DNA of 64,000 nt from Manis javanica (Eukaryota; Chordata; Mammalia; Pholidota; Manidae). The stretch lies in the NCBI RefSeq assembly GCF_040802235.1, contig NC_133159.1, positions 75,566,501 to 75,630,500 on the forward strand, given 5' to 3'. Both the position numbers and the translations under genes were made by a program. Under the pieces are notes generated by a model. It saw nothing but the letters and a program-made list of their open reading frames with translations, ran no database searches and was not told where the DNA came from. Shown here piece by piece: positions 48,085 to 59,844 of the stretch; positions within the stretch are counted from its first letter, which is position 1, and each line of letters opens with the position of its first letter.

Positions 48085-48945
48085 ACCTCTAGTCTGAATG
48101 AGGAGCCATTAGAGGGTTCAGAGCAAAAGAGAGTCATAATCTGACTTGACTTTTAAAAAGATCGATCTGGCTGCAGTGTAGGTGAGCCCTTAGCCAACTT
48201 TTTGGCCTCAATGCCTTTGTACTCCTAAAAAATAATTGAAGACCTTCAGAGAATTTTATGTGGGTTATATGTGTAGATATTTATCATATTAGAAATGTAA
48301 AACTATTTGTTTTAAATAATAAAGTCACTATGTGTTAACACAAATAACATATTTTTTATGAAAATATATTTCCCCCCAAAAGGAAAAGAGGAACAATACT
48401 TTAATGTTTTCACAAATCTTTTTAATGTCTGGCATTCAGTCTGTGCTCTATCACACAACATACAGCTTCTAGGAAACTCCTCTGTTCACTCATTTGGCAG
48501 AATGAGAATTCAAAAGGCAAATAATGTATAGTATTCTTGTAAAAATAGTTTTTACCTCACCAATTCCCTGAAAAGACATACTTTAGGAGACTGTGGTAGA
48601 GAAAAGGTTAGACTGGGAGACAAGAATGGAAACATGGAGACTAGTTAGGAAGTTGCAGAAAAGCACAAGCCCTACTGGTGGCTTGGTTGTAGCAGCAGAG
48701 GTAATGAGAAATGGTCAGATTCTGGGGATATTTCAAAGGTTGACCCAGTAGGCTTTGCTGACAGAATAGACCAGGAGGTGATAGAATGAAGTGAAAATTA
48801 ACTCCAAAGTTTTGAACTGGAGGAACTGACATGTAGAAGATTTTATAGGAGTAGCAGACTGGGGAGTGAAAAGAATTTTGTTTTGGATTTACTAATTTTG
48901 AAATGGCTATTACACGTCCAGTGTAAATGTGAAGTCAGCAGCTGG
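48085..48945 (-). mobile_element. L2 LINE (copy B) split by a nested insertion
   Basis: Two collinear antisense L2 halves are seen: 48090-48180 (gagccattagagggttcaga, gatcgatctggctgcagtg) and 48598-48945 (ggagactagttaggaagttg, gaaatggtcagattctgggg, tccaaagttttgaactggag). The L2 order continues across the gap, so the intervening block was inserted later. Confidence 0.75.
48183..48590. mobile_element. Repeat nested inside the L2
   Basis: About 400 bp resembling a common mammalian interspersed element: ccaactttttggcctcaatg, attttatgtgggttatatgt, aacacaaataacatattttt, tttttaatgtctggcattca. The family is not assigned; a DNA transposon or LTR-like repeat is most likely. Confidence 0.5.
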
Positions 48946-49039
48946 ATGTGTAAGCTGGGGCATAAGGAAGAGATGTTTTATTGTCTTAATAATCCTCAGT
49001 ACTTTTTAAAGAAAGAATTACATAAAAGCCAGCTTTCCA

Positions 49040-49830
49040 GAGTCTCTCAGTGTTTCAAATATATTGTTTATTCTGATGTACTCCCAGATTTGAACATTAG
49101 TTTGGCTGGATATTGAACTCCAAATTAACAACTACTTGCACTAAGAATTTTGAAGGCTTTTTTTTTTTTTAACCATTATTTTCTAGCCTCCTATACTGTC
49201 ACTGAGAAGCCTTGCACTGTTCTGAGTTTTGTTTCTTTGTGTGTATCCTCTTACCCAACTTTTCCCAGAAGCTTTTGGGATCTGTACTCCTGGTGTTCTG
49301 AGACCTCATGATGGCATGGGCCTCCATTCATTCCTTGTGCTAGATGCTTTAGACAACCTTTTAAATAAGAATCATATCTTGCAGTTTGGGACATTTTTCT
49401 TGTAGTATTTCCCTGGTAAATTCTCACTCATTTTCTCTTTTTCTCTTTATGAAATTGCTGTTTTTCAGATACTGGATCTGGAATCTCTATGTCTTTTTCT
49501 TCCTCATTTGTCTTTTCTACTTCAAGATGAATTTCCTCAATATTATAATCTAACCCATATGATGACTTTTTAAAATTATCTTATTTTTAATTTCCAAGCT
49601 TTTTCTATTGCTTATTTTATGGACACAATAGCTTCTGCAAGATCCATGAGAATATCAGAGTTTAGAGTTTTTTAAATGTAATCTGTTGCCCTCTGCTTTG
49701 TGTGTTTCTATTACTTTTGGATTTGCTATGTATTTGCGTCTTTTATTGTGTTTATCTTGTTTATATCTGTCTTTCATGGTGGACACATTCCCCAAATGCC
49801 TGATAATTCAGAATTGTGTTTGCATATTTA
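49040..49830 (-). mobile_element. Degenerate LINE-like repeat, antisense
   Basis: Wording resembles an antisense segment of an old L1: gtttggctggatattgaact, agaattttgaaggctttttt, cagaagcttttgggatctgt, attttcttgtagtatttccc-like text. The family call is tentative. Confidence 0.45.
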
Positions 49831-50034
49831 ATGGTGAGGCTCAGAAAGCTGTTTGGGAGCTCTGTGTGAATTGTAGTTTTTCCACTGAAGAGCTTCATAA
49901 TAGATTTGTTGAATGGCCTTATTTTGAAAGGCTTCCACTTAGATGTCAGTGTCCCAGAATTACAATTCATAGCATCTCATTGCCCTTCAAGAACACGTCT
50001 AACTCATCTTTACCCCTCTGCAGCCCAATAGTTA

Positions 50035-50374
50035 TACAGTTGAAGCCTTGAATAACATGGGTTTGAACTACACAGTCCACTTACACACAGATTTTTTCAA
50101 TAAATATATTGGAAATATTTTTGGTGATTTGTGACAATTTGAAAAACTCAGAAAACAACATAGCCTACAAATATCAAAAAAAATTAAGAAAAATGTGTAT
50201 CATGAATGCATAAAATATATGTAAATACTAGTATCTTTTATAATTTACTACCGCAAAATCAACAGTAGGTTATTCGTAGTTAAGTTTTGCAGAAGTCAAA
50301 ACTTATATGTAGATTTTTTTACTACAAAAGGGATCAGCACCCCTAACTGCTGAATTGTTCAAGAGTTAACTGTA
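50035..50374 (+). mobile_element. MER2-like Tigger DNA transposon, near full length
   Basis: The element (50037-50372, 336 bp) is bounded by TA dinucleotides at 50035-50036 and 50373-50374, the Tc1/mariner target duplication. Its termini are inverted: cagttgaagccttgaataac and, at the right, gttcaagagttaactg. Internal cacagattttttcaataaat, caacagtaggttattcgtag and gcacccctaactgctg match MER2. It is non-coding. Confidence 0.88.
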
Positions 50375-52080
50375 TGTATGTATGACAGTGTACTGACTAG
50401 ATTCATAGATACATAGCTCTGCTTTATAAGTATAAAACCACCAGGGAAGTAGGACTTGTCTAACATAGTATAGTCAGAAATGGAGTTGGGTCAGGAACCT
50501 TGTACTTCTAGTCTAATGTTCTTCCTTTAACTAATGGTCTTCATCCTTGCCATCAGAGCCTCCTTCAGAATGGAAGAGGTTTTCTGCTAATTTCAAATTT
50601 GGAGTAGAGCTAGAAGCATTGTTTGATGCACCAAATTTCATTTAACAAAGTGTTTTTTAACTTTAAAAAGCACATCAAACTATATCCTTGCTGGTTTCAA
50701 TATAACACTTCCTTTTAATCTAAAATCTTTGAGTAAAGTCACTGTGCCTGGAAAACCTACCATGTGTATTCTGTGGCCTCTTCTACACCCCAGCTGGCAT
50801 TTATTCACATCTTCCAGTGTGAGCATTGCTCATATGCCTAAAGAGTTAAGTTATGAGTTCAAATGCTGTCAGAGAGTCTCTCTGTTTCCTCCCTCCCTAA
50901 TGGTGGCTTAAACAAGAATGGAGATTATTTCTTTGTCTCTAATATTGGTAGAAACATAGTCATGTGGGTCTGTGATGTAAAGCGTTCAGCCTCCTTGTGT
51001 CTTGATGTTCCCCCACTGCTGTCAGGGATCCTTTGCTGATCTGATTGAAGATGATTAATACTAAACTTACATCCCAGCTTGGAAGTGGGGAGGAGGGTAT
51101 GTTGAAGGCAAGCTCCCTGCCTTTTAGGGCCTAACTCAGAGTTGAATGTATCTTTTCTGTTTATATTTCATTGGCTAAGATGTTGGCTAAGTTCCCTGGT
51201 CACGCCTGCCTGCAAAGAGGCAAGAACTTATACTTGTTTATTATCATATAAAAAGGAAAGACTGGATATTGGGAGACAGTAAGTGATCTCTCCCACTTCA
51301 GTGTTGCCCCCTTCTAGTTCTAGGGCATAATAGTTAACCTAGCAAGGAAAATTCAACATGAGTGCCCTTTCAGTGACTACTCTTGGAGATCATGATGCAA
51401 TTTTCAGGAAGTCCCTCCTATGGGGACACACCAGGGCCACACATCATGGCTGGTTTCTGCAGCTACAGTGGCTGACTGTCCTGTTGACCCAGGAAGGCAG
51501 CTGGGTTCTTGGATGGCATCAGTTGGCAGGATGGCTTTTCCATAGTGGTATGATCTTCATGCTAGTAAGTCCAACCACCTGAAGGAGTGGGGTAGGCTGG
51601 ACCCTGGTTCTTCAGAACTATTCAGTTGGCTTTATCATTGCTGGTCTCAGCTATTGAGGTTTCCTTAAAACTTTGGGTTGTGCACCAGACATGCTAGGTA
51701 CTGAGTAAGCTTCAGGACTCGTGTAGTCTGTGGTGGGATCTAGCAGATTTGTACTTCTGAGGACTCTAGATTTCTAGATGTGTAGTTCAAGAATTGGGGC
51801 AGGTTGGCGTTTTCATGGAGTTTAGTTTCAGTATATCCATGCAACAAGGACAGATAACACATAGAATTAAAGATGGCTATTTGAAGGAAACGGCCTTTCT
51901 TGAGGCAAGGGGAAAAAATTACCAAATGTTTCAAAGAAGACACCACAATTTGGGGGTACTTCTAGGCATTTTCCATGAACAGAAGATATAAAGGAACATG
52001 CAGTAAATCAGATTTTTCAGAATCCAGGAACTTCCCAGGAAAGAAACCTTGCTAATAGTTTCTTAATTAAATAATGAGGT
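50375..52080. other. Intronic DNA, nothing recognised
   Basis: No exon or repeat was assigned beyond a weak antisense MIR resemblance near 50450-50525. Confidence 0.4.
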
Positions 52081-52084
52081 TGAT

Positions 52085-52200
52085 AATATTATATTTACTG
52101 CTAGGCACTTTTCTAAGTGTGCATAATTTAAAGAGGTTGGCATGGAGTTGGAATCAAATGTAGGTCTCTCTGGTATAATATTTGCATGGTAACCATTGCT
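52085..52200 (-). mobile_element. Possible MIR SINE
   Basis: Weak antisense MIR resemblance: ctgctaggcacttttctaag, ttggcatggagttggaatc. Confidence 0.35.
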
Positions 52201-52865
52201 TTATGTTGAACAGTGAGTAGAGATGACTTACTTTTATTTTTATTTTTTAGCTTAATGTAGCTGCTTATAACTAAACTTAGAGTTCTGGGAATGCAGATGT
52301 TCAGTGGGGTAATATACACCTATAAGGTAATAACAGGAGTGTTGGCATTGCTGTTGGCAATGTTTAGGTCTAAGGACTTCATATCACCTAAACGTACAAA
52401 ATAGCTGTAAGTCACTTTATAGAGATGAGAATTTGCACAGAGTATCTTTGAATTGTGTATTAAAGTGCTGCTAATATCCTGTCAGTGTCCTAAGTTGGAA
52501 CATCCCACATCTTTATGAAATGGTCCCTGGCTTAGTAAGCTGGGTCCATTGTGCTTTAGAAGAAGGATGCTTAACCTGTTAACTGGTAGACTGTCAGTTG
52601 ACTGTTTCCAAAAAACTTTCAGAGGACCTATTCTTCAATGGAATGGAAAAAACATTTTAGACCCAACCCGGAGCCATACACAAAGGGCCAAATCACATTA
52701 GAATATTTTATACATAAAACCAACAATGTTTTAGGTGAGGCAAGGAGGTGTGTTACTAAGGTTGAGCAGCAGATGTATCTATAGAGAATCTCAGGAATGT
52801 TAAGTGTATGACTGAGCATCTTTACCTTTACTCAGCTGCATTGAGAATTTTTTAATTAAAATATA

Positions 52866-52905
52866 CTGTGCTTTCAAAAAGCCTCCTGTGCTTTCAAAAA
52901 GCCTA
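52866..52905 (+). repeat. 20-bp tandem duplication
   Basis: Two adjacent copies of ctgtgctttcaaaaagcct (plus one base that differs), at 52866-52885 and 52886-52905. The near identity suggests a recent slippage or repair event. Confidence 0.9.
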
Positions 52906-53771
52906 AGAGTAGAATAAGTCCCTTATATGAGGAAACCACAGATCTTGAAAACAGGGATGTTCATTGATGTTCTTTGGCCACACTGCTGTTTGGTTTAACT
53001 AACATTTCTGGTAATGGAATTGCTCGAGTCTCAGAATTAGTTTGCTTCAGATTTTTATACTTTTGCCAGACCTCTTCCTGTTGACATATTCAAACTGAAT
53101 TAAAATTATTTGTGTGACATCATAAGCAGTGTAAGTATAGCATTTGAAAACAGTGTAAAGCTCTGATGTATTAATTAATCTATTTGGGTATGTTTGCTTA
53201 GAAACCTGGAATGAAGCCTGTTTTAAAATATATCTGTATTTAGACTATAATCCAAAAAGAGTTAGAAAATTTGTAACCTCCATAACATTTCAAAATAGCC
53301 ATTCTCCATCTCTCAACATCTCCTACTCCAACTAAGGCATTTATGTTTGGAAGTGGGGAAGGTAGCAGAAACAGAATATTTTAAATAAACAGCTATGTCC
53401 TCATTTTTAGAAAGATCATACATTAAGTGCCATCACTATTTTTATATTAGAATCACCCATGAACAAGATTAAAGTAATCCTCATCTTTCTTAAACGAAGC
53501 AGTTGATACAAACATTGAACCTGTGTATGTATCTTTCTTTACTGAGTGATATACTATAAAATGTTTATTGGAAATATGAATGTACAGTATGCTGAAAATG
53601 GGCACTTTTCCAACAGGAAAATGGACTGTCTGTGGTCTCATTTAGCTATTGGATGAAGTAGATTCTACCTTTTAAATTCTTTAAAGTAACTAAGTGCTTG
53701 ACCAAGAGACTGAAGAGCTAAGAAATTTAAAGCCAAGGAGTTAGGAGCCACTGCCAATGGAAGAGCAAACA

Positions 53772-53841
53772 AATTTAAAAGAAAACATCTCAGAGTATGT
53801 ATTTTACTCTGAGTATAAAATAAATTTAAAAGAAAGCATCT
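53772..53841 (+). repeat. Direct repeats enclosing a perfect hairpin
   Basis: aatttaaaagaaaacatct (about 53772-53790) recurs with one change at about 53823-53841. Between them, ctcagagta (53789-53797) and tactctgag (53805-53813) form a perfect 9-bp stem with a 7-nt loop. Confidence 0.8.
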
Positions 53842-54009
53842 TTGATACATTATATAAGTTAATGGGCACTTTTTAGTAACACTCCCAGTTTTTAAGAGTA
53901 AAGGAAAATACCCTTGCTTGCTAATTCCTAAATTAAACCAAGAAGGAATTCAATTTTCAATTCTGTTGTTTCTGCCTTCCATAGAATGTTAGATTTAACA
54001 ATTCACAAT

Positions 54010-54230
54010 AATTGGCTCTGAAAACCGATTGCCTGAGTTGCAATCAAGCCCCTCTCCTTTGTGCTGGGAAGCCCTTGGCAGGATATTCAACCTTCAGAAG
54101 TCTCAGTTTCTTCTGCAAGAGTAGGCTGATGGCACCTGGAGCTTAGAGATGTTTGGGGATTACATAGTAAGATATGTGTGAAGTGCCTGACACCATCTAG
54201 ATACAGTAAACCTTAGCTCAGGTTGTGATG
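54010..54230 (+). mobile_element. MIR SINE
   Basis: Sense MIR: gattgcctgagttgcaatca, tcagaagtctcagtttcttc, gtgaagtgcctgacaccatc. Confidence 0.7.
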
Positions 54231-54944
54231 GAGTAAAGCTTTCCTTTATGCTCAAAGAGATCTGTGCCAGGTAAGATCAATACTCACTATTGCTCTAAAA
54301 TAGATCACCCACAAAATAAAAATAGACTCCATCCTGAGTATGGCTCAAAGCATCATTTGCATTCAGCAAGTATTCTGCAGGGGCAAACCACAGCTATACA
54401 AGTGCCGCTTCTTGTCCTGTAAAACCATTCCTGCTCCAGCAGCTAGGTCAGGGGCTAGGACTGCCACAATGAGCAACAGCCTGCCCTTACAGAATGTGCA
54501 GTGTGGGAGGAGAGATGAAGGAGTGAGCAAATAACCCAGGGGGAGTGAACAGAGCAGGTAGGAAAAGCGTTGGTCTTGGACCACATATGAAAATACTCAG
54601 CCACCGCCATCCAAAATCAGACCCTGCAGATGGTCTCAGCCCCTTTCATCATGGTGCTAGTAGCATGCTCCTCCCCTGGGAAGGCAGGCTGGTGGGAGAG
54701 CCTGTCCATCTCCATGTGGTGACCTGGGGAGAGGCGGGATCTGAGGTACATACTAACTAAAGGTACAATCAACCTACCGCTTATATTATTAAATATAGAT
54801 TCATAGAGTTCTGAAATCATTTTGAGTAAGTGAACTCTGCCTTGGTAGACCCAGAGAAAACTCTGGTTTATCTTATCTGGTCCATAGGTTTACTTTTTAT
54901 CACAAGAAAGGGAAATAAGATGTTTCCAGGGAAATAGTTGTTAA

Positions 54945-55105
54945 CCTCAGCTGCATGTTAGAATCACCTGGTCTTTTAAAAAGAAACCTGTGCTGGGGGT
55001 TGGTCCCCCACAGGCATTCTGATGGAACTGGATCCAAGCATTAGTATTTTTAAAGCTTTCCAACTGATTCCATTGTGTAGCCCACATTGAGAGCCACTAC
55101 TCTAC
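54945..55105. mobile_element. hAT-Charlie-like DNA transposon copy
   Basis: The internal signature is clear: gcatgttagaatcacctggt, tgctgggggttggtccccca, and ccacattgagagccactact, with inverted, decayed ends. Confidence 0.65.
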
Positions 55106-55640
55106 CTACCCTGGGTTTTATTTCCCCCAAGATGCTCTAATAAATTTCAGGAGACTGGCTGAGCCCAGATTCTGTCAACAAGTTTTCCAAATGGCAGTTC
55201 CTAATTTAATGTGAGTCCATCTGTTTTCCCTTTGGAAACACATGAGACTTCCTGCTGGTTCAGTCAAGCGGTGGTGTCACCTGGAGAAATACTCATCTTA
55301 GACTCCGAGTGGAGCAGCAGGGGGCTTTTTCTTCTAACACTCTGCCTCCATAGGGGGAGTCTCGCCTATTTTTCATATCTCCATGGAATGGCCAACCCAC
55401 AGGTTTTGTTCTAAAGCCTTCTACTCTATTATTTATAAACAGGTTCATATCCTGTCTACCCTAAATCTCTCATAGAGCAATGTGAAGCCTGTTTTTACAT
55501 ACAAAGTTGAAGCATTTTATATTTGGTGCCGTCATCCATTTACTTCCAGGTTCTTGACTCCTCTGTTGGACATATAGTCCTTCACTTACCTCCGTTTATG
55601 TGACATTTGTGTATAGGTTCTGTTTCTACCATTTTATTCC
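55106..55640. other. Intronic DNA, nothing recognised
   Basis: No exon or repeat was assigned. Confidence 0.4.
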
Positions 55641-55644
55641 CCAT

Positions 55645-56465
55645 TCAACAAAAATCTATTCAATGGCAGATATGAGCCAGGCGTGCTCCTGGACATTAGG
55701 GACAAAGTAGTGTCCAAAAATTCCTGCCTTTGTGGGACTTACATTCAGTGGAAGGAAAGCAGAAGAGAAATACATAAGTAACTAAAACATGTGGCATGTT
55801 CAAAGGCACTAAATGCTATGGAGGAAAGAAGGCAGGGCAGCGGGAAAGGGAGTGCTAGGGACAGGGCTGGGATTATAATGTCAAGTCAGCCTTGGAGTAT
55901 TGTCCAAGCAAGAGCCAGTGAAGGCTTGGACCAGAGTGGTAGTGCCGGAGATCTGCTTGGAATCTAGGTAAGTTTCAGCAAGGCCTGAATAAGACCAGGG
56001 ATTGAGCCATGCAGATATCAGGAAAAGGAGAATTGCAGGCAGGGGGTATTGCAAATGCAACAGCCCTGAGACAGGGCTGGGATGTTCAGGGAACTGCAAG
56101 AAGGTCCAGTGTGGCTGCAGCAAAGCAGGAGTGAAGGAGGCGGCTTTGGCCCTGGTACTGAGGGCGGGAGAAGTGTGGATAACATAGCGCCTTGCAGGAC
56201 TCCTATAAAGATTTTGTTTTTCTCTGAGTGGGAGAGAGTTATTACAAAGTTTTGAGCAGAGGAGAAACATAGTATTGTAATAGGATCATTCGGGCTGCTC
56301 AATTGAGACCAATCTGTATGGGTCAGTGGTAGAAGTACAGAGACCAGTCATGAGCATATCGTAATAATCTAATTGAGAACTGATAATGGCTTAGACCAGG
56401 GTAATAGCAGTAGAGATGAGGCAGACATGGTTGAAAACTGAATATATTTTTGAAGGTGAAATTTT
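55645..56465 (-). mobile_element. L2 LINE, long antisense 3' portion
   Basis: About 820 bp of antisense L2: ttcctgcctttgtgggactt, gattgagccatgcagatatc, caacagccctgagacagggc, ggtccagtgtggctgcagca, ttttgagcagaggagaaaca. It covers the ORF2 C-terminus and 3' end, broken by many stops. Confidence 0.88.
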
Positions 56466-57225
56466 CTGCACTTAAGTGTCTAATTTTTCCACATTCCTCT
56501 TAAAAGACAGAGCCTCAACCCCCAGTAAGGGGCCCAAGTAATGCTAGTCATAGCAGAAGGTTAACTTTCTGGCTCTTGAATACCACAAATTCAGTATCAT
56601 GTTTTTTGTTTTTTGTTTTTTAAGGAATGCTGCTATTACTGATGTGGTTCACTCCTGATCCACTGTAACATCCCACAGACCTCACTCTCCCATTTTTCTG
56701 TTCTTGTGCATTGCTGGGCATTTGCCATTGAGGATTTTGACCCAAACTAACAATGATCACCATTACCTTGCTGTTGTTTAGTAACCGCCTGTTGTTCCCT
56801 TCTCTTCGGTCTTTACCTGACTCTGTGGTAGGTCCCCAGAAGGTGACTTGGGCCGGCAATGGGAGTAAAGAGCATGGTACAGCTAACATTATTATATACG
56901 AGCCCAAGGTTCAACACAGATCGGGCTGCAAAACCACCTACATGGGGCGTTCCCATTCCTGTCTTCCTTCTCCCAGCTCCCGGTACAAGGCAAAGTAAGA
57001 TTTTCCTTTTCAACCTCCCGCTAAATCTCTCAGGTGGCCTTCTATGCCTTCTTTGCTTTCCCTTTGACCCTAAGCAGAGTACAGGTGTCAAGAGAAAATG
57101 CAGATCGTTGCAAAAGAAATCTGGTGGTTCTCTTCCCCAAAGCTAAGTGCACCTAACTACATTCAGGATTTACAGAAGTATTTATATGTTTTTAATAACT
57201 GGTAGAATTTCAGAATAAGTATACA
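56466..57225. other. Intronic DNA, nothing recognised
   Basis: No exon or repeat was assigned; overlapping open frames at 56620-57146 are unsupported. Confidence 0.4.
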
Positions 57226-57231
57226 CTCATT

Positions 57232-57555
57232 TTTTACTCACTCACTCGTCCAGCAACTATTAATTGACTACTCTTATGTGCCAGGCACTGTTCTGCACAC
57301 TGGGAGGTGGGAATGAACAGAACAAAGTCCCTGTTTCTCATGGAGTTTGCCTTAGAACATGGGAGACACGCAAAACCCCAGGTAAACGAGTAAACACCTG
57401 TGTAGTACTTCTGGTAAAGATTGTGCTGTTGAGAAAAGTAACAGGAACAAGAAGAAGGGAATGTGGCAGTGGCAAGTTAGTATTAATATTTTAAATAGGG
57501 TGATCAGAGAATGAGTCTCTGATAACACGACATTTGCTCAGAAACCTACAGGAAG
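57232..57555 (-). mobile_element. L2 LINE 3' fragment
   Basis: Antisense L2 end: atgtgccaggcactgttctg, gtccctgtttctcatggagt, ataggg-tgatcagaga-type text. Confidence 0.75.
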
Positions 57556-57639
57556 TGATGTGGGATTCAGCCCCACAGCAGGTGGGAAAATGCTCCTTCA
57601 GGAAGTCCTTAGGTGGTGTCCTTCTCTCTGTATACTTCC

Positions 57640-57900
57640 TAAGTGACTTCATCCCATCCCATGGCTCTGACCACTCCTATTCCCTGACAGCTCCTGCCCA
57701 GATCTCTCCTAACCCTAACCAAGTATAACCAGTGTTCATGGAACCCTCCAGCTGGGTGTCTGAAAGATAGAAGTTTCAGCTTTAACATGTCTCTAACCAA
57801 ATCTGCTATTCCTATAGCTTTCTTCTCCCTTTAGTCAATGCCAACTCCATCCTTTTGGTTTAACAAGTCAAAAATCTTGGTATCATTTCCCTCTGTCTCT
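57640..57900 (+). mobile_element. L2 LINE fragment
   Basis: Sense L2: cagtcaatg-like text at 57833-57840, caagtcaaaaatcttggtat and catttccctctgtctctaac. It faces the preceding copy in opposite orientation. Confidence 0.6.
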
Positions 57901-58180
57901 AACCAGACTTATCATATAAATCATGAGTTACTTGCATTGGCAAAGGCTTGAAAAGGAGGGAACTTGGGAAGCTGGGACAAAGAAATTGAGGTAAAATAGA
58001 AAGCAGAGCATTAATAAAAGTATCTGCAGGGCAGTATTCCATGACATGAAGAAAATTGAAAGTAAGGGAATGTGAGAGCTAGTACTCAGATGTATGTGAA
58101 ATCATAGCATGAGTCAGATTCCCCTAAAAGAGCCACAGCTTCAGAGTGGCCCACTATGTTTGGGTATGTATTAACATCAA

Positions 58181-58619
58181 GAATTAGTTGGCAGAACTAG
58201 GCAGAGAAAGACAAGTTCCAAATGATTTCACTCATTTTTGGAGTATAACAACAAAGCAAAACTGAAGAATCAAAACAACAGAGGACTCACAGAACCCAAG
58301 AAGGGACTAGTGGTTACCAAAGGGTAGGGGGTGGGAGAGGGTTCATGGGAGGGAGGGAGAAGGGAATTAAGGGACATTATGATTAGCACAAATTATGTAG
58401 GGGGGTCATGGGAAGACAGTGTAGCACAGGGAAGACAAGTAGTGAGTCTGTGGTATCTTACTACACTGATGGACAGTGACTGCAATGGGGTGTGTTGGGG
58501 GGGACTTGATAATATGGGTGAATGTAATATCTACAACGTTGCTCATGTGAAACCTTTATGAGATTGTATCAATGATACCTTTATAAAAAAAACTTATAAA
58601 GAAATAGTTGGCAGAACTA
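58181..58619 (+). mobile_element. Young 5'-truncated L1 3' end with 19-bp duplication
   Basis: The L1 body (58200-58600, about 400 bp) has a typical 3'UTR (atgatttcactcatttttgg, gggactagtggttaccaaag, a G-rich run, ttactacactgatggacagt) and an A-rich tail. Flanks gaattagttggcagaacta (58181-58199) and gaaatagttggcagaacta (58601-58619) match at 18 of 19 positions, a clear target-site duplication. It is the same family as the copy at 1715-1859. Confidence 0.92.
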
Positions 58620-59454
58620 AGCCTATAGCTCTGTGGATTGGACACATCCTTTAGGTACCCATGGACATTTTTCACATAATGTTCACCTAAAGTATTTTAC
58701 ATCCCTGCCTCTGAAAAGGCTGTGGGGTCTGGAGAGGGAAGCTAGAAATGCAGAGTCATAATTTTACAAAGACAGTGAACATTTGAACTATTTTTAGAAC
58801 AACGAATCCTCTTTGCAGGCATATCTGCAATAAAGCAAAACACTTTGCTGTAACATCAGGAAAAAGAGATCCTGATAATTTTCTAGGGGCAAGAAATGGT
58901 TAATAGTTAAGCATCTTGATTAAGTTAATTTGAGCAAGAACAGTGTAAAGGAAGTAAGTAGTCACTGTCCTTCTATTTCAATTTGGTATATGTTTCCCGT
59001 TATTCAGATTCTCAGTACAGAAGGTTCTTGCTGTTTTGCTGCACTGAGTTCCTGGAGATCACATACAGATGCCCCAAAAGGGTAAAGTACAGGGGTTGCA
59101 TTCACTACCAAAGGGTTTAGCATAAACGAAAAAGAGGTGTAACCAAGAGTATAACATAAAAGACCTTGTGTGGCTCTGGCGAAAATAGCTTTTTACTGTA
59201 GAAGATTAAGTCCATACCAGCTACTTTCTCTTGGAGAGAAGCTGAGTCCTTTATAACCTTTAAAAAGATCTTTCCTCAGACTGTATTTCTGTCAGTGCCA
59301 CATTTTAGGCTAGAGTGCACAGATTGCAAGTATGACGGCACCGAATTCAGTCCTCAGAGAGAGAACGCCCCAAATAGGTGTTTTTGCCAATAGATGGCAA
59401 AGCTGAAATTCCTTTTATTAGAGACTAAAACAATTTCTTTCATGAAGTAGAATG

Positions 59455-59665
59455 AACTTGGGCATTGGACTTGGACAGTCCTGAGTGGGAAGTTTGCTAT
59501 GCCATTCATAGGCTTTGTAACCTTGGAGAAATTTAATCTCTCTTTGCACATTTCCTCTTCTGTAGAGCAAAGATAATACTACTTCACAGGCTTCGTGTGG
59601 AAGTTCAACAGATAACATGTTTAATGCCTGGTAGTTAATAGGTGTAATAATAATAAGTGTTCATT
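59455..59665 (+). mobile_element. MIR SINE
   Basis: Sense MIR: tgtaaccttggagaaattta, tttcctcttctgtagagcaa, aatgcctggtagttaatagg. Confidence 0.75.
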
Positions 59666-59844
59666 GTTATCCCTTTCCCATTTAACAGAAATTATTTTTT
59701 TGTTTGTTTATTCTGTTTTTATAAAAAATCATTTTTCACTGTGATACCTCAAGTTAGAAAGAAGTCTCCAAATACCAAGGACTTCTTATTCTTAACAGTA
59801 AACTTGCTGTCACATGTATCAAATTTGTTAGCTCTATTAATATA

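Noticed and set aside
49686-50051. 121-codon cysteine- and leucine-rich frame
   Set aside because: It runs from a degenerate LINE-like repeat into the start of the Tigger element, so it is a chance frame.
55881-56302. Two overlapping minus-strand frames (94 and 129 codons)
   Set aside because: They read through the L2 element in its sense direction and are remnants or chance frames, not a host gene.
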